From the NCBI GenBank assembly GCA_016744335.1, contig JADGEO010000007.1, forward strand, positions 33,931-97,930: DNA of 64,000 nucleotides, written 5' to 3'. The DNA is from Anaerolineales bacterium (lineage in GTDB: Bacteria; Chloroflexota; Anaerolineae; Anaerolineales; Villigracilaceae). The number at the start of each line of letters is the position of its first letter. Position 1 is the stretch's first letter. Both the position numbers and the translations under genes were made by a program. Positions 35,994-45,326 of this stretch are shown in pieces. The notes beneath the pieces were generated by a model that searched no databases, was not told the DNA's origin, and was given only the letters and a program-made list of their open reading frames with translations.

Positions 35994-37361
35994 TCACTTC
36001 TTCACCGAAATATCTGTCCACGCAGGCGCGGGGCGATGAGCAGGTTTTCGCCCATAAAAGAAATCGTCCATTCGTAGGGCAAAGCGGCGGAAAAAGCCTG
36101 AGCGAGAGATGCCCCAGCGAACGAGATTGTGAGCAAAGTTATTGGGGTGCGCAAAGGGGCAAACTGTCATACAGCGACCACAATCTGTGCCAATCACATT
36201 CCAATAAGCAAAACAGGTATCGGGATTAATGCGCCAGCGTAGCGCGCCGTCTACTTTTTTGCGTTCATCAAAAGATATGGATTTGCTTGGGCAATTCTCG
36301 GCACATTTTTTGCAGATATTGCAAAAATCGATTGTTGCCATGTCTGCTTCTCGCGTATCAGTAACCAAAGGTAAATCGGTGGTCACTACGCCAACGCGTA
36401 CACGCGGTCCTTCGTTTGGGGTCATAAGTAGAGACATGCGTCCAAATTCGCCCAAAGCCGCATCACGAGCAACAAGGGGTGCTATGACCTGATAATTCCC
36501 GTCAATATGGGCGCGGGCGGCATATCCCAACGAGCGGATTACTTCTGCCACTTGCACCGCTACGCGTGCGCTTTCTACATACTGTTTTGCAGATTCCATC
36601 ACGACTGGCGCATAGGGTGCGGCACCCATCATTTCAAAATCCATTTCAACGGTTAATGCGATGGCATATTTATGCGCCAACTCAATTGGCGCGCCATAAG
36701 TGCCTGCGCCGCGCCCGGTATGCGAGTAAATATGTGCGGGCTGCAAAAGGGTAACACCCACGTCTAACGCGCCAAAATAGCGCGTGAGTTCTTTGATATA
36801 AGCTGTCATCTCGGTGGGGCTTAGCGAAATCTGCGCGTCTGCTACAGTTCCATCCACTGCATCTCGGAGGGCAGATGTTAGGGCAAAGCTGGCATCTGGC
36901 GCGGTAAAAAGAATGGGATCAAAAAACTTTGATTTCGGTGAGAGCAAGCCTGGTTTTGCGCGTGAAGCGTCATCCATCGCCTTGTCTTCAGGATGTAGTG
37001 CGTAATAACTTTCATATTCGGGGGTGCCCGATTTCAAATTTGCCCTTGCAAACATAATCTGACGCTCATCAAAGCGTTTTGATGACGTGTCGTTCTCGAC
37101 TTTGATTTTTCCAATAGGAAGAAAAAATAGGATGAGAAATCCGATGAGGAGGATTAATAGGATGAAAAGCAACGCAACGCGCGTGGCATGAGGTAGGCTT
37201 GCCGCCAAAATAAAAAATGCCGCTCCCAGCATTGCCCCGCCAAAAGAGATACGAGCGGCGCGTTTTTCTTTCTCGTTGACGGAGACAAATCCAAAAGCCG
37301 CGAGGCTGAGCGAGAAAGCCGCCCCGATGAGCAGAAGTGTTATTTGGCTAAAATTTTCCAT
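35994..37361 (-). CDS. Reductive-dehalogenase-like (RdhA-like) 4Fe-4S protein with N-terminal TM anchor
   Basis: Two 4Fe-4S motifs FCNICKKCAENCPSKSI and CFAYWNVIGTDCGRCMTVCPFAHPNNFAHNLVRW, DDFFYGRKP tail; hydrophobic N-terminus instead of a Tat signal. Confidence 0.75.
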   Translation of the reverse strand: MENFSQITLLLIGAAFSLSLAAFGFVSVNEKEKRAARISFGGAMLGAAFFILAASLPHATRVALLFILLILLIGFLILFFLPIGKIKVENDTSSKRFDERQIMFARANLKSGTPEYESYYALHPEDKAMDDASRAKPGLLSPKSKFFDPILFTAPDASFALTSALRDAVDGTVADAQISLSPTEMTAYIKELTRYFGALDVGVTLLQPAHIYSHTGRGAGTYGAPIELAHKYAIALTVEMDFEMMGAAPYAPVVMESAKQYVESARVAVQVAEVIRSLGYAARAHIDGNYQVIAPLVARDAALGEFGRMSLLMTPNEGPRVRVGVVTTDLPLVTDTREADMATIDFCNICKKCAENCPSKSISFDERKKVDGALRWRINPDTCFAYWNVIGTDCGRCMTVCPFAHPNNFAHNLVRWGISRSGFFRRFALRMDDFFYGRKPAHRPAPAWTDISVKK

Positions 37362-37378
37362 TTTTAATTATCCATAGA

Positions 37379-37507
37379 TTAGGTAGATGCCGCTATGTTA
37401 GGAGCAGATTTTTGGTTTGAACATCCCCAAACGGGGCGTTTATATTCTAGGCTCGACATGCCAATCATGGCATAGGTTTGCGGGGTATATTTGTTGATAA
37501 TTTTCAT
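37379..37507 (-). pseudogene. Internally deleted GxxExxY-type protein gene
   Basis: MKIINKYTPQTYAMIG-MSSLEYKRPVWGCSNQKSA joins the N- and C-termini of the 40723-41133 protein; the ~90-residue core is missing. Confidence 0.7.
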
Positions 37508-37591
37508 AAAAATATCCTTTCTAAATCCTATTTTCCTTCGGAAAATAAAAAAAAAACGGTGCAATCTGCTAAATCTGTGCATTGTTTTTGC

Positions 37592-38254
37592 TCAATCAAC
37601 CCCTGTAATTTTAATTCCCGCTGATTTGACTTTGTTCTGTTTATTGATATAAATTAGCAAACTCGTCATTCCTTCTACAACAGCGGCGTTTTCGATTACG
37701 CCCGCGTCCCAGCCTTTCATGCCAGCGGCTTTAACGAGCTTCAGCACTTCGAGCCGTGCGGCTTTTCCTTTGCCTGTTACGAGCACATCGCAATCAATGG
37801 GGTGTGCGTCAAAAAGATGCTCGTGCGAGATGTTTTGAAAAGCGGCAACTACACTCACGTTTTTTCCGAGAATCTCTTGGGCTTCTTGTGCCGCGCTACC
37901 GGCTTTGGGCATTTGTACTTTTGTTACTTTGGGAGGAACTAAAGGCACAGTTATATCTACGAGAATTTTGCCTTGTACAGCGTCTTTGATTTCTTCTAAT
38001 GTAGATTTATGCGCGCTGTAGGGAACGCTTAGCACGATGATGTCGGCGCGTTTGGCGGCAATTAAGTTTTTTTGCCCATCTGCAAGTTCTTTGGCGAGTA
38101 TCTCGTTTAGGTCACGCGCGGTGCGCTGTGCTTTATCCAAAAGCCGAGAGCCGATGATGACGCTGTATCCCGCTTTTATCCAGCGATATGCTAATCCTTT
38201 TCCTTCTTTTCCTGTGCCGCCTAAAAGGGCGATTGTTGGCAGGGTTGAGGTCAT
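37592..38254 (-). CDS. npdG: NADPH-dependent F420 reductase family (NpdG-like)
   Basis: IALLGGTGKEGKGLAYRWIKAGYSVIIGSR; DCDVLVTGKGKAARLEVLKLVKAAGMKGWDAGVIENAAVVEGMTSLLIYIN. Confidence 0.88.
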   Translation of the reverse strand: MTSTLPTIALLGGTGKEGKGLAYRWIKAGYSVIIGSRLLDKAQRTARDLNEILAKELADGQKNLIAAKRADIIVLSVPYSAHKSTLEEIKDAVQGKILVDITVPLVPPKVTKVQMPKAGSAAQEAQEILGKNVSVVAAFQNISHEHLFDAHPIDCDVLVTGKGKAARLEVLKLVKAAGMKGWDAGVIENAAVVEGMTSLLIYINKQNKVKSAGIKITGVD

Positions 38255-38257
38255 TTT

Positions 38258-39277
38258 TTATCTCTCTATAAAGTGATTTAGATCGTGAATATAGCGTTCT
38301 GAAAATTCGATAATTACAATATCGGGCTGGTTTTTTTCTACCCAATTTAGATTCCAAATGCCACCGCCAAAATAATTTTGGATATAAGTGGCTTGGCTGA
38401 AATGTTCGCCCAGAAGTGGGTTGACGGGAAAGAAAAATGAATCAAAATAGACGACGGCGGTCGGCAAATCTGGATTGGGAATAGAGGAGAACATGATTTT
38501 TCTTCCACCCGTTTTAATTTCTCGGAAATCAGTATAAGATTCGGGTTGATATTGAAGCGTTGTTTTGGGTTCTTCAAAGATAGTTGCCCCGATGTTTTTG
38601 GCTAAATCGAGGGGCACATCATGTTCTATTATTTTATAATCAGTAAAGGGATGCGGTTGAATGGCGGGGTAAGTTTTGGCGAGTTCGGTTGCGATTTCTT
38701 TATAGGCTAAATAGGCACCATACTCATTCCAGTGTGTATCTGTTTTGTAGTAGACATCTCTGTCATTCTTTGCATTGATGAGGAGGGGGCGAAAATCCAT
38801 GATAGATGTCTGCCCGTTTTCAGCGAGATAAGCGGTAAGTTGCTCTAGCCTTGATTCTGAGTCAAAGATTTGAATTTCTTCGGGCATATATTCAGGATAA
38901 ATGCTCGCTTTTCGAGGAGGAATAACAACCAGAAGGGTGATGCCTTTTTCTTCGTACGCTTTGGCAAGGGCATCTAAATTGGTTTGTATGCGGGCTAATT
39001 CTTCATTTGAAAGGGGGATGATATTTTGATAATCATCCATGTTTTTTTCACCTGTATAGAAAAGCCAGCCTTCTTCGCCGACAAGGACTTTGGGGAAAAC
39101 TCGGTCGCCAATGAGAGTTCGAAAATTGCTAGACAGAGCAATTAGGTGATCGCGCCCGTAAAAATCATTTATTTGGTGGGGATTGAAGTTTAATTGGCGC
39201 AAGGGGATAAGTAATATACCGAAAAAAAGGAAAATGAAGAGCCAAGAATACCAAGAGGGGGTGGATGTGTTTTTCAT
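38258..39277 (-). CDS. AlgJ/AlgX-like SGNH-fold acetyltransferase, membrane anchored
   Basis: GREGWLFY-like GEEGWLFYTGEKNM, YYKTDTHWNEYGAYLAYKEI; adjacent to MBOAT. Confidence 0.85.
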   Translation of the reverse strand: MKNTSTPSWYSWLFIFLFFGILLIPLRQLNFNPHQINDFYGRDHLIALSSNFRTLIGDRVFPKVLVGEEGWLFYTGEKNMDDYQNIIPLSNEELARIQTNLDALAKAYEEKGITLLVVIPPRKASIYPEYMPEEIQIFDSESRLEQLTAYLAENGQTSIMDFRPLLINAKNDRDVYYKTDTHWNEYGAYLAYKEIATELAKTYPAIQPHPFTDYKIIEHDVPLDLAKNIGATIFEEPKTTLQYQPESYTDFREIKTGGRKIMFSSIPNPDLPTAVVYFDSFFFPVNPLLGEHFSQATYIQNYFGGGIWNLNWVEKNQPDIVIIEFSERYIHDLNHFIER

Positions 39278-39280
39278 CTG

Positions 39281-40708
39281 CTAAAAGCCTCCATAAATAC
39301 CAGGTGCAAATTGGCTATTGGCTATCATGGCTAAAGACGCAATGAATAAGAGAAATAAAAGTCCATCATTGAGAACGCGTAAAGGAAAAATTGCTTTTGG
39401 ATATTTTTCTAAGTTTTTCTCTAAATAGGGCAAGATGGGCAAAGAGAGCGTTAGTGCGCTAAAAAATGCCAGCCAGAAAGTAGGCTCAATAAAGGGCAAA
39501 GGGGTAGAATGGGCAAAAGAGGGTGGTGTATACGATTGATATAGGTTCAATAAGCGCAAAATATAATCCCAAGCAAAAGATAAGGTGGGGGAGCGGAAAA
39601 TAATCCATGTGAGCAAAATGCTGGTTAATGTGTAAATATGACGAATGGGTCTGAAAGCCTTTTTTAATGCACGTCCGAGAAAGAGATTTTCAAGTACTAA
39701 AAATGTTCCATGCAAAAAACCCCAAAAAATAAAAGTTTCTGTGATTCCGTGCCATAATCCTGTTAGCAAGAAGACAATCATGATATTGAGTTGTCGCCCG
39801 AAAAATTTTATGCGTTTTCGTTCGAGGGGATAAAAGACGTAGTCGCGGAACCAAGTTGAAAGCGATATATGCCATCTGCGCCAAAATTCGCCGATACTTT
39901 GAGAGATATAGGGAAAATTGAAGTTCTCCCCTAAATCGAAGCCCATCATCATGCCTAAGCCAAGTGCCATGTCGGTATAGCCGGCAAAATCGAAATAGAT
40001 TTGTAAGGAGTATGCGATAATCGCCAACCACGCGATATTTGGCAGTATAGATTCTGCGCCTAAGTCAAAAGCGGCGTTAACCAACTTTGCCAAAATATCG
40101 GCGATAAGCACTTTTTTTGCTAAGCCGTGTAAGAATCTCCGTATGCCCTTTACAACATCTTCTTTATTTACTTCAGGTGTAGATAATGAGTTTGCTACAG
40201 ATTTATAACGCGTAATAGGTCCCACAAGTATTTTAGGGAAGAGCATGATATAAAGCGCAAAATTTAGCAAAGAAGATTCGGCATTTACGCGCTTTTTATA
40301 GACATCTACGAGATAGGAAATTGCTTGAAATGTGATATAGGAAAGCCCTAAAGGGAAGCCAAGTTTGTTAAAAAGGTCGGTGACTCGTTGCGGCATCCCT
40401 ATGGTGAGCATCCAATCAACGCCGTAAGTGCTGATGATTTTGAAAAAAGCTAAGAGAGTTAAATTGCCCGCTATGCCTAACCAAAGAAGGTGTTTTCTAT
40501 ATTCTTCTTTCTTAAAATTATGTGCAAAATAGAAATTCCATATAATAATCCCTATCATTATTGGAATATAAAGCGTTTGCCCCCACGAGAAAAATAAAAA
40601 ACTCCCGATTATGCCAACTATACGCCGAAGGTTTTTATCTGCTACATAGTAGAGAGCAAAGAAAAAGGGGAGGAAGAGAAAGATGAATAGGGGGGAGTTG
40701 AAAATCAT
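39281..40708 (-). CDS. MBOAT family O-acyltransferase (AlgI-like)
   Basis: Polytopic; SIGEFWRRWHISLSTWFRDYVFYPL, FLLTGLWHGITETFIFWGFLHG. Confidence 0.93.
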   Translation of the reverse strand: MIFNSPLFIFLFLPFFFALYYVADKNLRRIVGIIGSFLFFSWGQTLYIPIMIGIIIWNFYFAHNFKKEEYRKHLLWLGIAGNLTLLAFFKIISTYGVDWMLTIGMPQRVTDLFNKLGFPLGLSYITFQAISYLVDVYKKRVNAESSLLNFALYIMLFPKILVGPITRYKSVANSLSTPEVNKEDVVKGIRRFLHGLAKKVLIADILAKLVNAAFDLGAESILPNIAWLAIIAYSLQIYFDFAGYTDMALGLGMMMGFDLGENFNFPYISQSIGEFWRRWHISLSTWFRDYVFYPLERKRIKFFGRQLNIMIVFLLTGLWHGITETFIFWGFLHGTFLVLENLFLGRALKKAFRPIRHIYTLTSILLTWIIFRSPTLSFAWDYILRLLNLYQSYTPPSFAHSTPLPFIEPTFWLAFFSALTLSLPILPYLEKNLEKYPKAIFPLRVLNDGLLFLLFIASLAMIANSQFAPGIYGGF

Positions 40709-40710
40709 AA

Positions 40711-41257
40711 ATTATCCACAGATTATACAGATTTTGCAGATTTTTTGTTCGGATAGCCCCAAACGAGTCTTTTGTATTCTAGGCTTTGTGCGCCAAAATT
40801 GATTAAAAGCCCTCTGTGAAATCTAGTTGCTTTAAGATAGTTGAAAACCTGTGCTTCTTCGCGCGTACTTAAACGAGAAAGAGCTTTGAACTCAACAATG
40901 ATGTTTGAAAAGCAAATAAAGTCAGCGCGATAACTGGTCGAAAGTATAGTATCTCTATAGGTAATGGGCAGAGCAACTTCTCTTTGGAAAGGAATTTTGT
41001 GATGTGGAAATTCAAGCACTGCCGCTTCTTGATAAACTGCTTCCAAAAAACCATGTCCCAATTTTTTGTGAATTTCCATCGCCGCGCCAATAATGGCATA
41101 AGTTTGTGGGTCGCGTCTGTTTGTTATTTTCATAAGCTTTTAAATATCCACAGATTACGCAGATTGCACAGATTTTTTTATGTTTTCCTGCGGAAAACAT
41201 GGACAAGAGTAACAAGTAGAAAATCTGTCTAATCTGCTAAATCTGTGGATGATTTCT
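40711..41257. repeat. Cassette-like flanking repeats around the GxxExxY gene
   Basis: AAATTATCCACAGATTATACAGATTTTGCAGA on one side, AATATCCACAGATTACGCAGATTGCACAGATT and AATCTGCTAAATCTGTGGATGAT on the other; related words flank the deleted copy at ~37363-37600. Confidence 0.6.
40723..41133 (-). CDS. GxxExxY protein
   Basis: IIGAAMEIHKKLGHGFLEAVYQEAAVLEF ... ADFICFSNIIVEFKAL; GFLEAVY matches GxxExxY. Confidence 0.92.
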   Translation of the reverse strand: MKITNRRDPQTYAIIGAAMEIHKKLGHGFLEAVYQEAAVLEFPHHKIPFQREVALPITYRDTILSTSYRADFICFSNIIVEFKALSRLSTREEAQVFNYLKATRFHRGLLINFGAQSLEYKRLVWGYPNKKSAKSV

Positions 41258-42598
41258 CTACGCTAAATCCTCGTACCGTTTCCAAGTCTGTGCCGAAGCC
41301 TCGCGTGCTTTTGCAGCAATCTCTTCTTCGTCTAGCGTGAGTAGCTCGCGGTCTTTCATCAGCATTTCTCCGCCAACGATTGTGGTTGTAATCATGCTTT
41401 CGTTGAAGCCAAAGAGAATATGCCACGGCAAATTACCAGTGTTTAAGTCGGTGAAGGGGTGATAATCGACAAAAATCAAATCGGCGAACGCTCCCACGCT
41501 GAGTTCTGCAAGCGGTGCATCGGGGAAGAAGATTTTTGCTAGCGCGGCGTTATTTTCAATCGCCAATTCTTTTACGGTGTAGCCGCCCATGCGGCGTGGG
41601 TCGCCATTTGCTGATTTGTGCAATAAATACGCCGCTTTCCACTCGTCCCACATTGTGTTCGAGAAACCATCGTTGCCCAAGCCAACTTTTACGCCTGCAC
41701 GCAATAGTGATTCAACGGGAGAAACGCCAACGGCATTATTCATATTTGAACGCGGCTGGTGCGTCACCCATGTCCCTGTATCTGCCAAAATCTGGATTTC
41801 ACGCGCATCTACGTGGATGGCGTGTGCGGCGATGCTTTTTGGTCCGAGAATGCCATGTTTTTCAAGTCTGTCAATTACGCGCAAACCAGATTTTGCCAAG
41901 CTATCATCTTGGTCGGCGAGACCTTCTGCGGCGTGGATGTGGAATCCGCTACCCGAGGGGAGGGATTCTCTGCAAAATTCTAAAGTGGATTCGGATAAGG
42001 TCAAACTTGCGTGTAGTCCAAATGACCCTGCGAGACGTGCGTGACCCTCGGCTTGAGTGCGTTCAAAAAAACGGACATTTTCTCGAACACCTGCCCGCAT
42101 AACCTCTTCGCCATCACGGTCTGAAACTTCATAGCAAAGCGATGCGCGTACCCCAGCTTTATCTACCGCATCCGCGACTACATCGAGAGAGCCATCAATA
42201 AAACTAGGGGAGGCGTGGTGGTCGATGAGCGTGGTTGTGCCGTGTTTGATTGCGTCTACGAGACAAACGAGCGCAGAGGAGCGGACATCATCTTCGTTGA
42301 GGGCTTTGTCTAAGTTCCACCAGAGTTTATCGAGAATTTGGGGGAAATCTTTGGGGGCTTCGCCGGGGATGCCCATCCCGCGGGAGAACGCACCGTAGAA
42401 ATGGGTGTGCCCGCAGATATTGCCGGGCATCACGAATTGCCCACGCGCGTCTACACGCGTCGCGTTTGGGTAACGCTTTGCAAGCTCTGGGTCAGGGGCG
42501 ATGTCGGCTATTTTGTCGCCTTTAATATAAATTGAATATCCGTGTAAAATCCGATTTTCTGCTCCCCATGTGATTAAATTCGCATTATGAATAAGCAT
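41258..42598 (-). CDS. ssnA: SsnA-like putative aminohydrolase (amidohydrolase superfamily)
   Basis: MPGNICGHTHFYGAFSRGM, DHHASPSFIDGSL, HIHAAEG, GLGNDGFSNTMWDEWKAAYLLHK. Confidence 0.88.
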   Translation of the reverse strand: MLIHNANLITWGAENRILHGYSIYIKGDKIADIAPDPELAKRYPNATRVDARGQFVMPGNICGHTHFYGAFSRGMGIPGEAPKDFPQILDKLWWNLDKALNEDDVRSSALVCLVDAIKHGTTTLIDHHASPSFIDGSLDVVADAVDKAGVRASLCYEVSDRDGEEVMRAGVRENVRFFERTQAEGHARLAGSFGLHASLTLSESTLEFCRESLPSGSGFHIHAAEGLADQDDSLAKSGLRVIDRLEKHGILGPKSIAAHAIHVDAREIQILADTGTWVTHQPRSNMNNAVGVSPVESLLRAGVKVGLGNDGFSNTMWDEWKAAYLLHKSANGDPRRMGGYTVKELAIENNAALAKIFFPDAPLAELSVGAFADLIFVDYHPFTDLNTGNLPWHILFGFNESMITTTIVGGEMLMKDRELLTLDEEEIAAKAREASAQTWKRYEDLA

Positions 42599-42630
42599 GT
42601 GTGTCTCCTAGAAAAAAAGTTGTGTTAAGA

Positions 42631-42676
42631 AAAAACAGACTAGAAAAGTCTTAGAGACTTTTCTAGTCTGTTTTTT
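42631..42676 (-). terminator. Strong terminator downstream of NACHT-HEAT gene
   Basis: 21-bp perfect stem AAAAACAGACTAGAAAAGTCT tag AGACTTTTCTAGTCTGTTTTT. Confidence 0.9.
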
Positions 42677-42678
42677 AT

Positions 42679-45324
42679 TTACGCCAATCCAAACTGGCGT
42701 GGTTCTGGCAATTTTACGCCGCTGGCGGCAATCTCAACCAACGCGAGGAAGATGGCTTCTCTCATTTCGATATTTTTGCTGTACATGGCGTGGTAAAGGG
42801 CGGTGATGACACCTTCGTTAGGGGTGCGGATGAGGTAAGCGAGGGCGGCTAGGCTTTTGGCTGTGTCTTCGCCTTTGAGCGCGAGCAAGAGAAGTTCGGT
42901 GGCGGGTGAACCCGCAGGGATGCCCATGCCCTGCTCTCCTGCAAAAGCAATTAGCCATGGACTTTTCGATGGAGGTGGTAATTTGTGTGGCGCGAGTTGC
43001 GCTTTATTTTTAGATTTTTCGAGTGCGTTTGTGGCAATATCTCGTACTGCCCATTCTTTATCTTCAACTTGGATGTGTGCGAGTATCTCTTTAGCCCAAG
43101 GCTCTTCTATGCGTGCTAAACCATAAATGGCTGAACGGCGCACAAGAATATCGTCTATTTCTATGGCTTCTTTGAGCATTCCCCAGCCTTCAGCGGGGTG
43201 ATTGGCAAAGGCTTCTGCTGTCGCGCGGCGCAGGTTTTCTTCTCCCTGCATGAGGGCGGTTGCAAGGGTATTTAGTGCCTCATCTGTGCCGATGGCAGAA
43301 AGTGCCAGCGCGGCGGCACTGATTGAGTAGGTGTTGCGAAGTCTTTGGATAGATTCGTTCAATGGTTGAACGGCTTTTTTATCTTGCATAATGCCGCTAC
43401 CCAATGCGGCAAGCTGGACAGCATATACCGAGTCTGATTTTAGAAGTTGCCTAAAGAGCGCGGCTACGCTGGGGTCTTTGCTACGAGCGAGGGCGGAAAC
43501 AATTTGCCCGCGTAGCCCAAGGGGTTGGGTATCGTCTTGGAGGATTTTAGCGAGTGCCGTGAGCACTTTTCCGCGCCACGCGTTTTTACGCGGTGCGTCT
43601 TTGAGCCAGTTGCCCATGAGTATTAGATTTCTCTCAAGGATTGGGTCGGGGGTACGTAAGAGTGTTTCAACTAGAGGAGAGACGTTTTCGCCTGTGCCAT
43701 TGATGGCGAAATAGTGCATAGAGAGCTTTTTTCCACTCCAGAGGGGTTGCTTTATTAGGCGTTCGTCTATAGCGTAGTTGCTGAGATTCTTGCCCGCGAG
43801 ATAGCCAGCAAAAACGGGATGTGCAAAGCGCATTCGATTATCGCTATGTTTAACAAGCAAGCCGCTCTCTACTATGGTTTCGATTAGTTCGCGTTTTGGG
43901 GCTATTTTTTCAGTTTTTTCTTCTTCTGCGGCTGTTTCGTCTTCATCCGTTCTTTCTTCGTTTTCTATATTTTCATCTTCCAAGGCTTCATTTTCGAAAG
44001 AAGTATCTTCTGAGGAAGCATCTTCTGCACCTTCATCTTCTATCTCTTCAAATCCTATTTCTTCAATCTCTTCTTCAACTGGTATTTCTTCGAGAAGTTC
44101 AAAATCCTTGACCCATTCACGCGCTTCGCTAGAGTTGAAGATAGGCGTAACGCTGAGGCTGGCTCGCATCGCAAGCATATCTACAGCTTCAGCAGGGACA
44201 TTCTCAGGCGCAAGCCGGTGAATATGGGCGTCAATAGCATCTTGCGCACTTGCGCCACGCCCATCACCAGCATAAGCACCCCAAGTTTTAAGCGTTAACT
44301 CAAGGGGACTGAGGTTGGTCGAGTTGATATTTAACCAAGAGTTTAGCAAAATAGAATCAACTTGCTCGGGTCCCGTTTGTACCCAAGCCTCAAGTGCCAC
44401 TGTGCTTTCCCAGAGATTGCCCCATTTATTGAGGAAATTTTCTTGTTGAATTCTGTTCCAAGTGCGTAGGGTGAGCGGGGTAAAGTTTAAGCGGGTGAGC
44501 TTATCCAAATACTCAAGTGAGCCGGTGAGAATAACGCGGGTTTTTGGATAGATTTTTAATAGTTTTTCTATATAAGCAACTACTTTTTCAATTTCTTGCG
44601 GAGGGATTTCATCTAAGCCATCTAAAAGTAGGACGGCTTGTTTCTTACTAAAACTTGTATTAACAAATTCTGGCAATCGAGCAGGATTGATAAGAGAGGT
44701 ACTTTCAATAACAAATTCTGTGATGGGGGAAAGAATATCCTCTAACTCTTCATCAGAAAGATTTAAATCGGCAACATGCAAAAAGAAGGGGATAGATTCT
44801 GTGAGTGCGCCCACAATAGGGTCACTTTTTGCAATTAGGCTGGCTGTTTGAGCTAGCGCAACCGTTTTACCTACACCAGGGTCTCCGACAATAGCAAGAT
44901 TTGAGCCTCCAGCAAGTACATCGAGCAGGCTAAGTGATTCTGTATGATAAAAAGAAGCTAAAGTTGAATCTTGAGGAAGGTAAGGAATGGTTAAATTAGT
45001 TTGATCTTGGCTAAAAAGCTCTTCTTCTCCCGCATCTCTTCTCGCGGGAGGGGCAAGAAAGAGTGGCGGTATGAGAACTTCTTCAAGTGAGAAAAGCGGA
45101 CTTGCCAAGTGCATCCCCTGTGCTTTTTTTAACACAAGGTTTCGGTGGCTTGCCTCGATATTGCCCGAAGTTCGTATTGCCTTTTCTTCGCGTTTTTTTT
45201 GCCAATTTTCGCGAAGTGCTTCAAGTGAAGGACGCGCCCACCTTAGGAAAAGCCAAAAAGCAGAGGCAACTGCGGCACCAATCCAAAAAGAAAAAGCGTC
45301 AATAGAAAATTTTGAAGAATTCAT
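42679..45324 (-). CDS. Membrane-anchored NACHT-type P-loop NTPase with C-terminal HEAT-like repeats
   Basis: N-terminal TM, LAIVGDPGVGKTVAL Walker A, AVLLLDGLDEIPPQEI NACHT-like Walker B, acidic linker, repeated HEAT-like helices. Confidence 0.8.
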   Translation of the reverse strand: MNSSKFSIDAFSFWIGAAVASAFWLFLRWARPSLEALRENWQKKREEKAIRTSGNIEASHRNLVLKKAQGMHLASPLFSLEEVLIPPLFLAPPARRDAGEEELFSQDQTNLTIPYLPQDSTLASFYHTESLSLLDVLAGGSNLAIVGDPGVGKTVALAQTASLIAKSDPIVGALTESIPFFLHVADLNLSDEELEDILSPITEFVIESTSLINPARLPEFVNTSFSKKQAVLLLDGLDEIPPQEIEKVVAYIEKLLKIYPKTRVILTGSLEYLDKLTRLNFTPLTLRTWNRIQQENFLNKWGNLWESTVALEAWVQTGPEQVDSILLNSWLNINSTNLSPLELTLKTWGAYAGDGRGASAQDAIDAHIHRLAPENVPAEAVDMLAMRASLSVTPIFNSSEAREWVKDFELLEEIPVEEEIEEIGFEEIEDEGAEDASSEDTSFENEALEDENIENEERTDEDETAAEEEKTEKIAPKRELIETIVESGLLVKHSDNRMRFAHPVFAGYLAGKNLSNYAIDERLIKQPLWSGKKLSMHYFAINGTGENVSPLVETLLRTPDPILERNLILMGNWLKDAPRKNAWRGKVLTALAKILQDDTQPLGLRGQIVSALARSKDPSVAALFRQLLKSDSVYAVQLAALGSGIMQDKKAVQPLNESIQRLRNTYSISAAALALSAIGTDEALNTLATALMQGEENLRRATAEAFANHPAEGWGMLKEAIEIDDILVRRSAIYGLARIEEPWAKEILAHIQVEDKEWAVRDIATNALEKSKNKAQLAPHKLPPPSKSPWLIAFAGEQGMGIPAGSPATELLLLALKGEDTAKSLAALAYLIRTPNEGVITALYHAMYSKNIEMREAIFLALVEIAASGVKLPEPRQFGLA

Positions 45325-45326
45325 TC

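Noticed and set aside
41515-42102. Long plus-strand ORFs over ssnA (195 aa and 151 aa)
   Set aside because: Antisense shadows of a clear amidohydrolase gene; no recognisable motifs.
43880-44100. TCTTCT-rich low-complexity tract suspected as a repeat array
   Set aside because: It is the coding sequence of the acidic linker of the NACHT-HEAT protein, not a non-coding repeat.
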